Shown piece by piece: positions 37,733 through 47,520 of a DNA stretch of 64,000 bases. The position numbers and the translations under genes were made by a program. A model generated the notes under the pieces. It worked only from the letters and a program-made list of their open reading frames with translations. It searched no databases and had not been told where the DNA came from. Numbering within the stretch: the stretch's first letter is position 1; each line of letters begins with the position of its first letter. Source of the DNA: Winkia neuii (GTDB lineage: Bacteria; Actinomycetota; Actinomycetes; Actinomycetales; Actinomycetaceae); assembly GCF_029011175.1 (NCBI RefSeq), contig NZ_CP118946.1:1116001-1180000 (forward strand), in the 5' to 3' direction.

Positions 37733-39470
37733 GCAGCTTAGTAGTCACGTTTGCTGCCGAAATATGACCGTCCCCAATAGCCGCGTACAGGCCGCTCACG
37801 TCGACGTAGCCAAAGTCGGTGGCAACCGCGGTAAGAGATTCACGAGTCATCAGCCTGCGCAGAGGTAGATTTTGCTTGCGCAAGTTCTGCCCTAGCTCAT
37901 TCTTGCCCGCTTCGATGGACTCCTCGCGCCGTTCCCTCGAGAACCACGCCTTAATCTTTGATCTGGCCCTTCCCGTAGCAACGAAATTCAACCAGTCGCG
38001 AGATGGGCCGGCTCCCGTTGCCTTGGAGGTCAGAATCGACACGGAATCGCCATTTTCCAAAACCGTGTCGAGGGGAACCAATTTACCGTTTACCTTGGCC
38101 CCGACGGTCTTATGACCAACCTCTGTATGAACTGCGTAGGCAAAGTCCACTGTGGTCGCCCCAAGCGCGAGCTCCACCACCTCGCCTTGAGGGGTGAACA
38201 CGTAAACTCGGTCGCCCGACATTTCGTAGCGCAACTGGTCCAAAAATTCGGCGGGATCCTCTGTCTCGCGCTGCCAATCAACCAACTGACGCAGCCAGGA
38301 CATGTTCTCGGTGTTCGAGACTTCCTTTTCGTTAGTGGCGTTAGGATTCTCCTTGTACCGCCAGTGAGCAGCTACCCCAAACTCTGCCCGTTGGTGCATA
38401 TCGAAGGTACGCACCTGGATCTCGACAGGCTTGCCACCCGGCCCCATAACAGTCGTATGCAGCGACTGATACATATTGAATTTGGGCATGGCAATGTAAT
38501 CTTTGAATCTACCGGGCAGCGGATTCCACCTGGCGTGCATAGCTCCAAGAACGGCGTAGCAATCGCGAACCTCGTCGACAAGCACGCGCACACCAGCTAG
38601 ATCGTAGATGTCGTCGAAGTCTCGCCCTCGCACAATCATCTTCTGATAAATCGAGTAATGATGCTTCGGCCGCCCAGATACAGTGCCTCGAATATTGTTG
38701 CGCCGCAGTTCGTCTTCAATAGCACGGATGATCTGGGCCAAATACTTTTCGCGGGCGGGCGCACGCTCGGCCACAAGATGGTCGATCTCTTCATAAACGC
38801 CGGGATACAGCGTCTTGAAAGATAGGTCTTCTAGCTCCCATTTAATCGAATTCATACCCAATCTATGCGCTAATGGGGCATAGATCTCGAGGGTTTCGCG
38901 GGCTTTGTTCTTGGCCGACTCAGAGGACACATATTTCCATGTCCGAGCGTTGTGGAGCCTATCGCCCAATTTGATCATCAGTACGCGAATGTCCTTCGCC
39001 ATAGCGACGATCATCTTCCGAACCGTCTCGGCTTGGGCTGCTTCCCCATACTGGACCTTGTCCAGCTTGGTTACGCCGTCTACCAACAGTGCAATCTCGT
39101 CACCATATTCGGCGGTGAGCTCCTCCAAGGAGTAGTCAGTGTCCTCGACAGTATCGTGCAGCAACGCAGCTGCCAGGGTCGTGGACGTCATCCCAAGTTC
39201 CGCAAGAATCGTCGCAACCGCTACGGGGTGGGTGATGTAAGGCTCCCCGCTCTTGCGCATCTGCCCTTCGTGCAGGGCCTTCGCCTTTGCGTAGGCGGAT
39301 TCTATAAGTTCGATATCGGCCTTGGGGTGATTAGCCCTAAGTGCCCGAACAAGCGGTTCGAGGGCGGCCGGCACCTTTCGATGCCGGGCCCCAAACCAGG
39401 CCAGTGAAGACCGAACGCGCGAAGAGGACCCAATCCCCTTGGGGCTCCCGGCTACTTGATCATCACTCAT
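37668..39470 (-). CDS. rel: Bifunctional (p)ppGpp synthetase/hydrolase, N-terminal part
   Basis: 600 residues. HD hydrolase domain (about 60-200, [14 protein letters not shown] and [11 protein letters not shown]), synthetase domain (about 250-380, [35 protein letters not shown]), TGS domain (about 405-465, [13 protein letters not shown]) and part of the helical domain. After about residue 575 the reading leaves the family ([16 protein letters not shown], stop) because of a frameshift, and the conserved-cysteine and ACT domains continue in the other frame. The catalytic domains are complete; such truncated Rel proteins can still make and hydrolyse (p)ppGpp but lose ribosome-dependent control. 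Neighbour apt is standard. Confidence 0.88.
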   Translation of the reverse strand: MSDDQVAGSPKGIGSSSRVRSSLAWFGARHRKVPAALEPLVRALRANHPKADIELIESAYAKAKALHEGQMRKSGEPYITHPVAVATILAELGMTSTTLAAALLHDTVEDTDYSLEELTAEYGDEIALLVDGVTKLDKVQYGEAAQAETVRKMIVAMAKDIRVLMIKLGDRLHNARTWKYVSSESAKNKARETLEIYAPLAHRLGMNSIKWELEDLSFKTLYPGVYEEIDHLVAERAPAREKYLAQIIRAIEDELRRNNIRGTVSGRPKHHYSIYQKMIVRGRDFDDIYDLAGVRVLVDEVRDCYAVLGAMHARWNPLPGRFKDYIAMPKFNMYQSLHTTVMGPGGKPVEIQVRTFDMHQRAEFGVAAHWRYKENPNATNEKEVSNTENMSWLRQLVDWQRETEDPAEFLDQLRYEMSGDRVYVFTPQGEVVELALGATTVDFAYAVHTEVGHKTVGAKVNGKLVPLDTVLENGDSVSILTSKATGAGPSRDWLNFVATGRARSKIKAWFSRERREESIEAGKNELGQNLRKQNLPLRRLMTRESLTAVATDFGYVDVSGLYAAIGDGHISAANVTTKLLEQAGGESGSGRNLSRGRNAC

Positions 39471-39485
39471 AAGCCTAATGTTATC

Positions 39486-40019
39486 TCAGAAGGTGACTAA
39501 AGATTGGAAAGGAATCGAACCAATTCTTTCCCGTCCTCCCAAGTCGGTCAATTCCATCAAGACTGCGATCTCGGCGACAGTGCCCCCTGACTGTTCAATC
39601 AGCTGGGTGGCGGCTAGGGCGGTGCCACCGGTTGCCAGTACGTCGTCGAGGATCAAGACACGGGCTCCCTCAGGCACCGAGTCAGGTCTGATCTCCATGC
39701 GGGCACTGCCGTATTCCAGGTCATAATCGACCCCAATAACCGGCCCGGGCAGCTTTCCGCCTTTACGCACCGTCATCATCCCGATACCTAGTTCTACGGC
39801 CAGCGGAGCCGCCAGAATGAAGCCTCGAGACTCCAGGCCGGCTACCGCGTCAATTTTGCCGCGGTAGTGCTCGGCCATCAAAGTGATTAGTTCCTTGAAC
39901 GCCTCTCCGTTTGCCAGCAGCGGGGTGATGTCGCGAAACAGTACTCCCTCCGTAGGAAAATCGGGAATTTCACGAAGGTTGTCTACAACCAGATCGTGCA
40001 TTCGAGGCGGAAACTTCAT
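39486..40019 (-). CDS. apt: Adenine phosphoribosyltransferase
   Basis: Salvages adenine to AMP with PRPP. 177 residues with the PRPP motif VLILDDVLATGGTA at about 130-143, FRDITPLL near the N-terminus and SRGFILAAPLAVELG. The ATG overlaps the secF stop (ATGA), and the gene precedes rel, giving the normal secDF-apt-rel order of actinobacteria. Confidence 0.95.
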   Translation of the reverse strand: MKFPPRMHDLVVDNLREIPDFPTEGVLFRDITPLLANGEAFKELITLMAEHYRGKIDAVAGLESRGFILAAPLAVELGIGMMTVRKGGKLPGPVIGVDYDLEYGSARMEIRPDSVPEGARVLILDDVLATGGTALAATQLIEQSGGTVAEIAVLMELTDLGGRERIGSIPFQSLVTF

Positions 40020-41110
40020 CGTTTACTCCTTGGAGTTCGTTTTGGCTGAGCCGCTTGGCCCAGGTGACGGCCCGCCTTCACCGGGGTGGCGCTAACGTGC
40101 TGCGCCGCCGAGGAACCTTCGTCCTCGTCTACCACAGACTTGCCAGCCCGCTTAGCGTAAACCGCCTGCGTGTGTTTCTTTACTGAGGCTTCCCTGCCTC
40201 GCACGGCTACCAGCACTGGCGAAGCAATCAGGATCGATGAGGCTGTACCCACGATCATGCCGCAGAAGAGCGCCAGCGAGATGTCACGCAGCGTCCCTCC
40301 ACCCAGAACTACAGTCGAGATGACCAAGATGGCGCCAACCGGTAGGACAGCCACCACCGAGGTATTGATTGACCTAACCAGAGTCTGGTTTACTGCCAGG
40401 TTTACCAGTTCGCCGTATGTGTTGAAGTGCTGGGACTTGAAGTCCTGCGTCAGCTCGCGGACCTTGTCGAACACAACAACGGTGTCATAGAGTGAATAAC
40501 CCAAAATAGTCAGCAAACCAATTACCGTCGCGGGCGACACTTCAACCTGAGTCAGAGCAAATACTCCGCCGGTTAGCAAAATGTCGTGCAGCAGTGCGAA
40601 CAGTGCCGCAAACGCCATGGTCCAAGTCCGGAAGTACAGTGCCATCACTATTGCCACGAGGACTAGGAAGATCACCAGAGACTGCGCAGCCTTCTTGGTA
40701 ACGTCAGCACCCCAGGAAGGACCAATAGTCGTGGCAGTGACCTTGGATTCGTCAACGTTGTACGCCTTGGCTAGTTCGGCGCGCACCGAACGCTGCGCCT
40801 TAGTAGGCAACGACTTAGTTTGCACACGCACGCCGGTCGAGCCGAGGTCGCGAACGTTGGCGTCCTTCTGCCCGGCGTCTTCCAGCACTTTCTTCGCCGG
40901 CTCCAGCTTGTCAGCCGGAACAGACGAGATTGTGAACTCGGAACCGCCCTTGAAGTCGACTGACGGGTTCAGGCCTGGGAATACCAGGGTGATGAGCGAC
41001 AGGACGATCAGTACTAAGCCGATGGAAATCCATAGCTTACGGCGCCCGATGATGTCGTAAGAAGTCTTACCCGAGTAGAGCTCGTTGCCCCAAGTTGCGA
41101 AGCTTTTCAC
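40016..41110 (-). CDS. secF: Protein translocase subunit SecF
   Basis: RND-type membrane protein that, with SecD and YajC, uses proton motive force to help SecYEG export. 364 residues with six membrane segments, the first at about 28-48. VDFKGGSEFTIS is the SecF equivalent of the DLxGG motif, and TILGYSLYDTVVVFDKVRE is the conserved TM4 motif. The GTG start overlaps the secD stop (GTGA), and the last 50 residues are a basic cytoplasmic tail. Confidence 0.95.
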   Translation of the reverse strand: MKSFATWGNELYSGKTSYDIIGRRKLWISIGLVLIVLSLITLVFPGLNPSVDFKGGSEFTISSVPADKLEPAKKVLEDAGQKDANVRDLGSTGVRVQTKSLPTKAQRSVRAELAKAYNVDESKVTATTIGPSWGADVTKKAAQSLVIFLVLVAIVMALYFRTWTMAFAALFALLHDILLTGGVFALTQVEVSPATVIGLLTILGYSLYDTVVVFDKVRELTQDFKSQHFNTYGELVNLAVNQTLVRSINTSVVAVLPVGAILVISTVVLGGGTLRDISLALFCGMIVGTASSILIASPVLVAVRGREASVKKHTQAVYAKRAGKSVVDEDEGSSAAQHVSATPVKAGRHLGQAAQPKRTPRSKR

Positions 41111-42867
41111 TTTAGCTCTCCTTCTGCCACGGCGGTAGATCCGGGGGTCTTCTTAGCTACCACCCTGCGCTCGCGCCTGTTCCTCTTCTTGTAAGTCCGC
41201 CTTGTGGCTCCCAGGTGTTCAGGATCGAGCCCAGACCACTTGTGTCCCTCACCAAAGAACTTGGTGCGGATCAGCAAAGCCATAGTCGGGTGGGTGAACA
41301 TGAACACTACGAGCAGATCAAGGAGGGTTGTGATGCCCAGAGTAAAGGCGAAGCCCTGCACGCCACCAACTGCTAGGAAGTACAGCACCAAAGCAGCGAG
41401 CATGTTAATCGCGTCGGAAGCCAGAATGGTTCGCTTTGCACGCGACCAACCTTCCTCTACAGCCGCACCCAACGGACGTCCATCGCGGACCTCGTCGCGG
41501 ATGCGCTCGAAGTAAACAATGAAGGAGTCACAGGTAACACCGATTGCAACAATCAAGCCGGCCACGCCAGCGAGCGACAACCGGTATCCCATTGCCCAGG
41601 ACAGCAACGAAATGGTCAGATAGGACAGAATGCCAGCAATTACTAGCGATCCGATCGAGATGAGACCAAGCGCGCGATACTGCCAGAGCAAGTAGATGAC
41701 GATCAGAACGAAGCCAATCAGACCGGCGATCAGGCCCCACTGCAAGGAGTCAGTGCCCAGAGTCGGGGAAATCTGCTGTTCAGACTGCACATCAAAGTTC
41801 AAGGGAAGAGAGCCGAACTGCAGCTGGTTTGCCAAGGTAGCTGCAGATTCCTGGGTGAAGTTGCCAGAAATAGCCGCCCGGCCGTCGCTGATGATCGCAT
41901 TCATCGTCGGGGCAGACACCACTAGTCCGTCCAGCACAATCGCGAATGCGTTCTTGGTGGGCTCTGTCTGCTTGTATTCAAACAGGCGCTTGGACACCTC
42001 TGCGAACTTGTCGGTGCCCTTCTGATCTAGCTGAAGAGAAACCTCCCACTTACCGGTGGAAGCACCAGTCTGAGTTTGTCCCATCCCAGAGTTGGCCTTC
42101 GCGACGTGAGTACCTTCAAGATCAACCGGGCCAAGAATGTACTTGGCATTGCCTTCGGTGGAACAAGCAACCAAAGCCTTATTGTGGTCGCCTGCGCTGC
42201 CACCTTGCCGGTTCTTGTTGTCGGTGCAATCGAGCTTCAGGAAGTCGTAGATTACCTTTTCGGTAATGTACTTAGAATCGGAAGGATTAGACGGTTTTCC
42301 GGAAACTTCGTCGGAAATCTTGCCGTCGTGGTTCTGGTCGGCCTGCTCCTTAGCCAACTCCTCAGTTGACTTATCGGAAGGCTTGACCGAGTTCGGATCC
42401 TTCCCCTGTGCCTTAGCCTGAGCCTTCTGTGCCTCAGCTATAGCTTTGGCAGAAATAGCCTGCGGCGCCCCGGCCTGGATAACAGGACGGAAATCCAACT
42501 GCGCTGACGAACGCACTAGGTCTAGTGTCTCTTCGGAAGGCTGTCCGGGCAGAGAAACCATAATGTTCTGTCCGCCCGAAGCCGTGATCTCGGCTTCAGA
42601 AACACCGGAAGCATCGACACGCTGGCGGATGATAGCAATCGCCTGATCGATATCCTCCTGGGTTACGGAGTTACGACCCGCCCCCTCTTCCGCCTTAGGG
42701 GTCAGAATTAGCTGGGTACCGCCTTCAAGATCCAGCGCTAGGTCTGGCACCCCGTCGGTCTTCTTGTTGATAATTCCTGCTGCCAGCAGACCTACCATTG
42801 CCAAAGTTATGACAAGGAGGGCGATCAGTACGCGACCTGGCCTCGATTGCTTTTTTGTCTTGGGCAC
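41107..42867 (-). CDS. secD: Protein translocase subunit SecD
   Basis: 586 residues, GTG start. TM1 at about 11-32 precedes DLALDLEGGTQLIL (the DLxGG motif). A large extracellular P1 region follows, with an inserted Gln/Lys/Ser-rich stretch at about 150-200. Five more membrane segments carry VAIGVTCDSFIVYFERIRDE-like TM4 residues. The C-terminus is basic. It lies between yajC and secF. Confidence 0.95.
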   Translation of the reverse strand: MPKTKKQSRPGRVLIALLVITLAMVGLLAAGIINKKTDGVPDLALDLEGGTQLILTPKAEEGAGRNSVTQEDIDQAIAIIRQRVDASGVSEAEITASGGQNIMVSLPGQPSEETLDLVRSSAQLDFRPVIQAGAPQAISAKAIAEAQKAQAKAQGKDPNSVKPSDKSTEELAKEQADQNHDGKISDEVSGKPSNPSDSKYITEKVIYDFLKLDCTDNKNRQGGSAGDHNKALVACSTEGNAKYILGPVDLEGTHVAKANSGMGQTQTGASTGKWEVSLQLDQKGTDKFAEVSKRLFEYKQTEPTKNAFAIVLDGLVVSAPTMNAIISDGRAAISGNFTQESAATLANQLQFGSLPLNFDVQSEQQISPTLGTDSLQWGLIAGLIGFVLIVIYLLWQYRALGLISIGSLVIAGILSYLTISLLSWAMGYRLSLAGVAGLIVAIGVTCDSFIVYFERIRDEVRDGRPLGAAVEEGWSRAKRTILASDAINMLAALVLYFLAVGGVQGFAFTLGITTLLDLLVVFMFTHPTMALLIRTKFFGEGHKWSGLDPEHLGATRRTYKKRNRRERRVVAKKTPGSTAVAEGELK

Positions 42868-42896
42868 TTTAGTTCCTTACCGCTTTGCGGTGCAGG

Positions 42897-43292
42897 TTAG
42901 TCCTGCTTTTTGTCCTCTTCTTCTGGATCCTCTACCGCACCGGTCTGGGCCTCGGCAGGGGAAGTTTCTGTTGTGTCGGAAGCGGCCGAAGAGCCTGCTT
43001 CGGTCTCGCCCTCGACGGGGGCGACTGCGAATGGCGGTTCCTCGGGGCCGATCACTGCACGCCTATTGAAGTACAGTTCGTCTCCACCAGGAGTCTCCAG
43101 AACCATTACGTTGCCGTCCTGATCGACGTAGCGTAGGTACAACCCTCCAATGGTGCGTACCCAGGTTCCCGGTTCCAGACTCGCCTGCATCTTTTCCTGC
43201 TGGGCCTGCTGCTTCTTACGGGTACGAGAGGACATAAAGAACATGACCCCTAGGAACAGGATCATGATCAACATCAGCATTAGTGGATCCAC
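42897..43292 (-). CDS. yajC: Preprotein translocase subunit YajC
   Basis: 131 residues. One N-terminal membrane helix (MLMLIMILFLGVMFFMS), then RTRKKQQAQQEKMQASLEPG and a small domain (GTWVRTIGGLYLRYVDQDG), the YajC pattern. The C-terminal 45 residues are acidic and low in complexity, longer than in E. coli YajC. Accessory to SecDF. Confidence 0.9.
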   Translation of the reverse strand: MDPLMLMLIMILFLGVMFFMSSRTRKKQQAQQEKMQASLEPGTWVRTIGGLYLRYVDQDGNVMVLETPGGDELYFNRRAVIGPEEPPFAVAPVEGETEAGSSAASDTTETSPAEAQTGAVEDPEEEDKKQD

Positions 43293-43371
43293 AAATACAC
43301 TCCGTTTCTTTACTTAACAACGCTAGAAGTCTATGGGAGATTGCGCGAATGTAACAATTTGTACTGCAAAC

Positions 43372-44397
43372 TCACACATCTAGCGTCCCTTCTTCAGTAG
43401 GTGGGCGAAGCCCAAGGTGCTCCCATGCTTTGGCAGTTGCCATGCGCCCTCGGGCGGTGCGGACCAAGAACCCTTCCCGTACTAGGTATGGTTCGGCGAC
43501 CGTTTCAATCGTTTCAGCTTCTTCGCCAACTGAAACCGCCAGTGTGGTAAGCCCTACCGGCCCACCAGCGAATCGCTGACAGAGCACCTCGAGCACCGAC
43601 CGGTCCAGCCTGTCAAGACCTTGCGCGTCCACCTGGAAAAGTTCAAGTGCTGCCTTGGCAGCTTCTAGATCGAGGTCGGTACCGTGCACCTGGGAGTAGT
43701 CCACAATGCGGCGCAGTAGTCGGTTGGCAATACGTGGGGTGCCCCGAGAACGTGAGGCTAATTCCGCCGCGGCGTCCTCTTGTAGTTGCACGCCCAGCAA
43801 CGCAGCAGAGCGCATCGCGACTTGCATGAGTTCTGCAGCGCTGTAGTACTCCAAGTGTCCTGTAAAACCGAAGCGATCACGCAAAGGCGCAGGCAGTAAG
43901 CCAGCTCTTGTCGTTGCACCTACGACTGTAAATGGGGGCAGAGTAAGCGGAATCGAAGTCGCACCCGGCCCCTTGCCGACTACCACGTCGACGCGGAAGT
44001 CTTCCATTGCCAGGTACAGCATTTCCTCGGCTGGCCTGGAAAGACGATGGATTTCGTCGATAAAGAGTACGTCGCCCTCTTGCAGTGCCGACAGAATCGC
44101 TGCCAGGTCCCCGGCATGTTGAATGGCAGGACCGGAGGTTAGTCTCAGCGAAGTACCCATCTCGTGGGCAATGATCATGGCAAGCGTAGTTTTCCCAAGG
44201 CCTGGAGGGCCCGAAAACAGTACATGATCAGGGCTCATGCCTCGACCCCTAGAAGCATCTAGGACCAGTTGCAACTGCTTGCGCACAGTTTCCTGGCCAA
44301 CAAAGTCCTTTAGCGACTTTGGGCGGAGAGCTGCCTCTGCGGCGCGCTCAGTATCGCCCGCAGCAGGTTCTACGATTCGTCCTTCTCCTTCAGCCAC
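43372..44397 (-). CDS. ruvB: Holliday junction branch migration ATPase RuvB
   Basis: AAA+ motor that drives branch migration with RuvA. 341 residues. Walker [12 protein letters not shown] at about 64-74, Walker [10 protein letters not shown], sensor 1 GATTRAG, and a winged-helix C-terminus. GTG start overlapping ruvA by 8 nt. Confidence 0.97.
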   Translation of the reverse strand: MAEGEGRIVEPAAGDTERAAEAALRPKSLKDFVGQETVRKQLQLVLDASRGRGMSPDHVLFSGPPGLGKTTLAMIIAHEMGTSLRLTSGPAIQHAGDLAAILSALQEGDVLFIDEIHRLSRPAEEMLYLAMEDFRVDVVVGKGPGATSIPLTLPPFTVVGATTRAGLLPAPLRDRFGFTGHLEYYSAAELMQVAMRSAALLGVQLQEDAAAELASRSRGTPRIANRLLRRIVDYSQVHGTDLDLEAAKAALELFQVDAQGLDRLDRSVLEVLCQRFAGGPVGLTTLAVSVGEEAETIETVAEPYLVREGFLVRTARGRMATAKAWEHLGLRPPTEEGTLDV

Positions 44398-44974
44398 GAC
44401 GCCGCCCTAACGTTTGTAGTGACAGTCGCAGCAAGGAAGAGGCGTCGTCAGCCTGAGACTCTACCTGGCCAACCGCCTCTTGCGCCGTGGCCTCATCCCA
44501 GCCCAATTGCGTCAGAGCTGCAACGACTTCTGCCCCCACTGCCGAGGACGCATGGGAAAGTCCCTGCTGCGGTGCGGGACCCAGTTTGTCGCCAATATCC
44601 AAAATCATTCGCTGGGCCGATTTCTTTCCGACGCCAGGAATGCGAGTCAGCATCTTCTCGTCTTTATTTGCTACTGCCGTGCGCAGTTCATCGACACTCA
44701 TTACTCCCAATGCTCCGAGCGCCATCTTGGGTCCGATCCCCCGCACGGACTGCAGGATCTCAAATGCTCGCTGCTCTTCCTCTGCTACGAACCCGAACAG
44801 GCTGAGCGAATCTTCCCGAACAACCAGAGAAGTGAATACGGTGGTTTCCATACCGGTACGCAAGCTCAGCAAGGTACCGGGGGTGGCAAAGAAAGAAAAC
44901 CCTACCCCGGACACTACGATTTGGGCTGAAGAGGCGCCGATGTGGCTAATCTTCCCAGTCAGTGAAGAAATCAT
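44390..44974 (-). CDS. ruvA: Holliday junction DNA-binding subunit RuvA
   Basis: Binds the four-way junction and loads RuvB. 194 residues from the ATG at 44974 ([13 protein letters not shown]), which has AGGAG 6 nt ahead; a GTG one codon upstream is less well spaced. OB-fold N domain, two helix-hairpin-helix motifs ([28 protein letters not shown]) and the C-terminal RuvB-binding domain are present. Confidence 0.95.
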   Translation of the reverse strand: MISSLTGKISHIGASSAQIVVSGVGFSFFATPGTLLSLRTGMETTVFTSLVVREDSLSLFGFVAEEEQRAFEILQSVRGIGPKMALGALGVMSVDELRTAVANKDEKMLTRIPGVGKKSAQRMILDIGDKLGPAPQQGLSHASSAVGAEVVAALTQLGWDEATAQEAVGQVESQADDASSLLRLSLQTLGRRRG

Positions 44975-44987
44975 CACCTACTCCTAA

Positions 44988-45003
44988 TCGAACACACGTA
45001 CGA
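44988..45003. promoter_or_regulatory. Candidate LexA (SOS) box upstream of ruvAB
   Basis: TCGAACACACGTACGA lies between ruvC and ruvA, ending 14 nt before the ruvA ATG. It matches the Gram-positive/actinobacterial LexA consensus (TCGAAC-N4-GTTCGA) at 11 of 12 fixed positions. It could give ruvAB a DNA-damage-inducible internal promoter within the yebC-ruvCAB operon. Site match seen; regulation inferred. Confidence 0.45.
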
Positions 45004-45005
45004 CA

Positions 45006-45644
45006 CTAGCTTCGCTTGCTTCTGCGCTTTCTGGGATCTACCGCGCCGGTACGTCGGAAAGCAGCTTGTGCTTTTGCCCACTGTTCCTGCGCGGGGGTTA
45101 GCTTATTTCTTGCGGAGACCTTGCCCGACAGCGACACCGACACGGTCGAATCGTCGCTGCCACCAGCTAGCCCGGTCCCCCGCCACGACTGGGTGATTGC
45201 GATTGCCAGAGCGTCAGCGGCATCTGCAGGGCGGACCACCTTGTCCAGCCCCAAAATCCGTTTCACCATCTCTTGGACTTGAGCCTTACCCGCAATACCG
45301 GATCCGGTAACTGCCGACTTCACCTCTGACGGCGTGTGTATAGCGAGTGGCAAACCGGCCTCGGCCACCTGATACATAGCCACACCCATTACTTGCATGG
45401 TAGTTGTTACCGATTGCAAATTCTCTTGGGCGAACACCCGCTCGATGGCAACAATCTGCGGATCGAAAGTAGAAATAACACGGGCAATCTCACGGCCAAT
45501 AGTGCGCAGCCGGAAATGCTGGGCCAAACTGGCCTGAGTACGAGCAACCCCGACATACACCAGGGAGGCAGTCCGATCAGTGTTCGTATCTATTACACCT
45601 AGACCGCACCTAGTGATGCCGGGGTCAATGCCCATAATTCGCAA
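45006..45644 (-). CDS. ruvC: Crossover junction endodeoxyribonuclease RuvC
   Basis: Resolves Holliday junctions by paired nicking. 212 residues beginning MRIMGIDPGITRCG from a TTG codon at 45644 with GAGGAA about 9 nt upstream; the internal ATG three codons on lacks an SD and would lose conserved residues. Catalytic acids: Asp7 (GIDPG), Glu in AIERVF, and the pair in DAADALAIAI. The tail beyond about residue 170 is basic and variable. Confidence 0.94.
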   Translation of the reverse strand: MRIMGIDPGITRCGLGVIDTNTDRTASLVYVGVARTQASLAQHFRLRTIGREIARVISTFDPQIVAIERVFAQENLQSVTTTMQVMGVAMYQVAEAGLPLAIHTPSEVKSAVTGSGIAGKAQVQEMVKRILGLDKVVRPADAADALAIAITQSWRGTGLAGGSDDSTVSVSLSGKVSARNKLTPAQEQWAKAQAAFRRTGAVDPRKRRSKRS

Positions 45645-45650
45645 GGAGGC

Positions 45651-46415
45651 TTATTCCTCTTCTGCCTCGGCAGCCTTGCGTACGTCTTCAGGCACGTTCA
45701 TCGAAGTGAAGACGTTCTGAACATCGTCAGAGTCTTCAAGAGCATCGATCAAACGGGTCGTCTTCCGCAGCCCATCTAGGTCCACGTCGATCTGAGTGGA
45801 GGCTACCCACTCGGTTTCTGCCGAGTTGTAGTCAATGCCGGCTTCCTGCAATGCGGTGCGCACGTCCACGACCTGGGAAGGATCGGAGTCTACAACAAAG
45901 ACCTCGCCCATGTCGGTCACTTCTTCTGCACCTGCATCCAGAACTGCCATGAGGACGGTATCTTCATCTACGCCATCGGCCTTGGGAACTTCCACGATGC
46001 CGCGACGCGAGAAGAGGTAAGAGACCGAACCCGGGTCAGCCAGGTTGCCACCATTGCGGGTGAAAGCGACGCGAACGTCGGAAGCAGCCCTGTTCTTGTT
46101 GTCGGTGAGGCACTCAACCAGGAAGGCGACGCCATTGGGGCCGTAGCCTTCGTACATGATGGTTTCCCAATCCGCACCGCCGGCTTCTGCGCCGGAGCCG
46201 CGCTTTACCGCGCGATCGATGTTGTCGGCAGGGACCGAGTTCTTCTTTGCCTTTTGGATGGCATCGTAAAGGGTCGGGTTGCCGTTGGGGTCGCCACCAC
46301 CGGTGCGGGCTGCAACTTCGATGTTCTTAATGAGTCGCGCAAACAGCTTGCCGCGCTTGGCATCAATCGCAGCCTTCTTGTGCTTGGTCGTAGCCCACTT
46401 AGAGTGTCCCGACAT
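45651..46415 (-). CDS. YebC/PmpR-family transcription or translation regulator
   Basis: 254 residues with the invariant start [25 protein letters not shown]-type N-terminus of the TACO1/YebC family, and [17 protein letters not shown], the usual alpha-helical core. Members bind DNA in some bacteria; recent work assigns a ribosome-associated role at proline stretches to some. It heads the yebC-ruvC-ruvA-ruvB group as in most bacteria. Confidence 0.94.
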   Translation of the reverse strand: MSGHSKWATTKHKKAAIDAKRGKLFARLIKNIEVAARTGGGDPNGNPTLYDAIQKAKKNSVPADNIDRAVKRGSGAEAGGADWETIMYEGYGPNGVAFLVECLTDNKNRAASDVRVAFTRNGGNLADPGSVSYLFSRRGIVEVPKADGVDEDTVLMAVLDAGAEEVTDMGEVFVVDSDPSQVVDVRTALQEAGIDYNSAETEWVASTQIDVDLDGLRKTTRLIDALEDSDDVQNVFTSMNVPEDVRKAAEAEEE

Positions 46416-46483
46416 ATGTACCCCTATCTAGATTTCGTTATTTTTCGCGGCCGGGGCCGCCTGGCACGGATCAATAATACAGG

Positions 46484-47017
46484 TTAGTTGCCTGATTCGT
46501 TTATTCCTATGTGTTGCACGTGTCCATCGTAGCCATGCTGCCACCGGTTGAGCAGGGAAAAGAGTTCCGCTGGGTATAGCGCCGCTCCATCTTTTTGTAG
46601 CTGGCACAACTCGTTTTGATCAAACCACCTGTACCCATCTAGTACCTGTGTCTCTGACTGCGTCCATTTTCTATCTATGCGCTTTTCGCGCCCATCTAGA
46701 TAAGCCACGAAGAAGGTTTCATGCTGTCTGGCCGGACCGCGAGCAAAGTCAAATATTGCTTTCCTGTAAATAGCCGGCCCCAGAAGTTGGGAGGCCGAAA
46801 GCTCAATACCCGTTTCTTCTGCCAACTCCCGACAGGCACCTTCCCGCGCCCCTTCGCCCTCTTGCAGGCCGCCACCGACCGTGAACCACCAATGACGCGA
46901 TGGGTTGTCCTTGTCGTGTCCCTCAATAAGCAAGGTGTTTCCCTGCGCGTCAAACAGAATTACCCTAGCTGCATTTCGAAACGGGATTCCATCCGGGCCC
47001 ATAGTCCAATCGCTCAT
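46484..47017 (-). CDS. NUDIX hydrolase
   Basis: 177 residues. The Nudix box GGGLQEGEGAREGACRELAEETGI fits Gx5Ex7REUxEExGU apart from one extra residue in the first spacer by this reading, and lies at about 48-71. Substrate not predictable. Its ATG overlaps the upstream membrane-protein gene (ATGA), placing it at the end of the pimA gene group. Confidence 0.88.
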   Translation of the reverse strand: MSDWTMGPDGIPFRNAARVILFDAQGNTLLIEGHDKDNPSRHWWFTVGGGLQEGEGAREGACRELAEETGIELSASQLLGPAIYRKAIFDFARGPARQHETFFVAYLDGREKRIDRKWTQSETQVLDGYRWFDQNELCQLQKDGAALYPAELFSLLNRWQHGYDGHVQHIGINESGN

Positions 47018-47520
47018 TCGAGTCCCTCTCCAATGTTGATTGTCTCGGGAAGCGGAGCGCCCCCGGCAAGATGCAACAGACGAATGATCGCTCCGGAGCG
47101 AATCTGCCTGACTCGCACTACCGCCCCATTATGAATTTTCATGGCAATTTGAACGCTGGAATCAGCTGCCTGAAGTTCAGCGAATAGATTTTTCCCTAAA
47201 GTTTGCCTATCCGCTGTTGCAGTGATGACCTGCGAAAGGTTCGACTCCACTAAAGCGCGCTGGGAACTGCCCCGCCCTACCTGATTAGCGTGCAGCGCCT
47301 CCAAAGCTGCTTCCTCAAGAAGAATCGAGCTAGCCGGGTCTAGTATCCCTGCTCGCGCTATCCCCAGTGCACAAGCCGCCCTCTGTAACAGCGCCCGATC
47401 CAGATTATGCTGCATCTGGTCAATACGCTTGTGCAGTGAGTCGAGCTTTCTTGCTTGCAAGGTAGCAAATATGCCCGCACACACGAGCAGCACTACTGCC
47501 GCGATAAGAAAATATTTCAC
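47014..47520 (-). CDS. Membrane-anchored protein of unknown function
   Basis: 168 residues. One N-terminal transmembrane helix (about 3-20), then a helical domain with LDSLHKRIDQMQHNLDRALLQRAA that recalls the helices of LemA-like proteins, and a beta-rich C-terminus. Proteins of this kind sit between pimA and the Nudix gene in many actinobacteria. GTG start overlaps the pimA stop by 1 nt. No function is claimed. Confidence 0.7.
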   Translation of the reverse strand: MKYFLIAAVVLLVCAGIFATLQARKLDSLHKRIDQMQHNLDRALLQRAACALGIARAGILDPASSILLEEAALEALHANQVGRGSSQRALVESNLSQVITATADRQTLGKNLFAELQAADSSVQIAMKIHNGAVVRVRQIRSGAIIRLLHLAGGAPLPETINIGEGLE

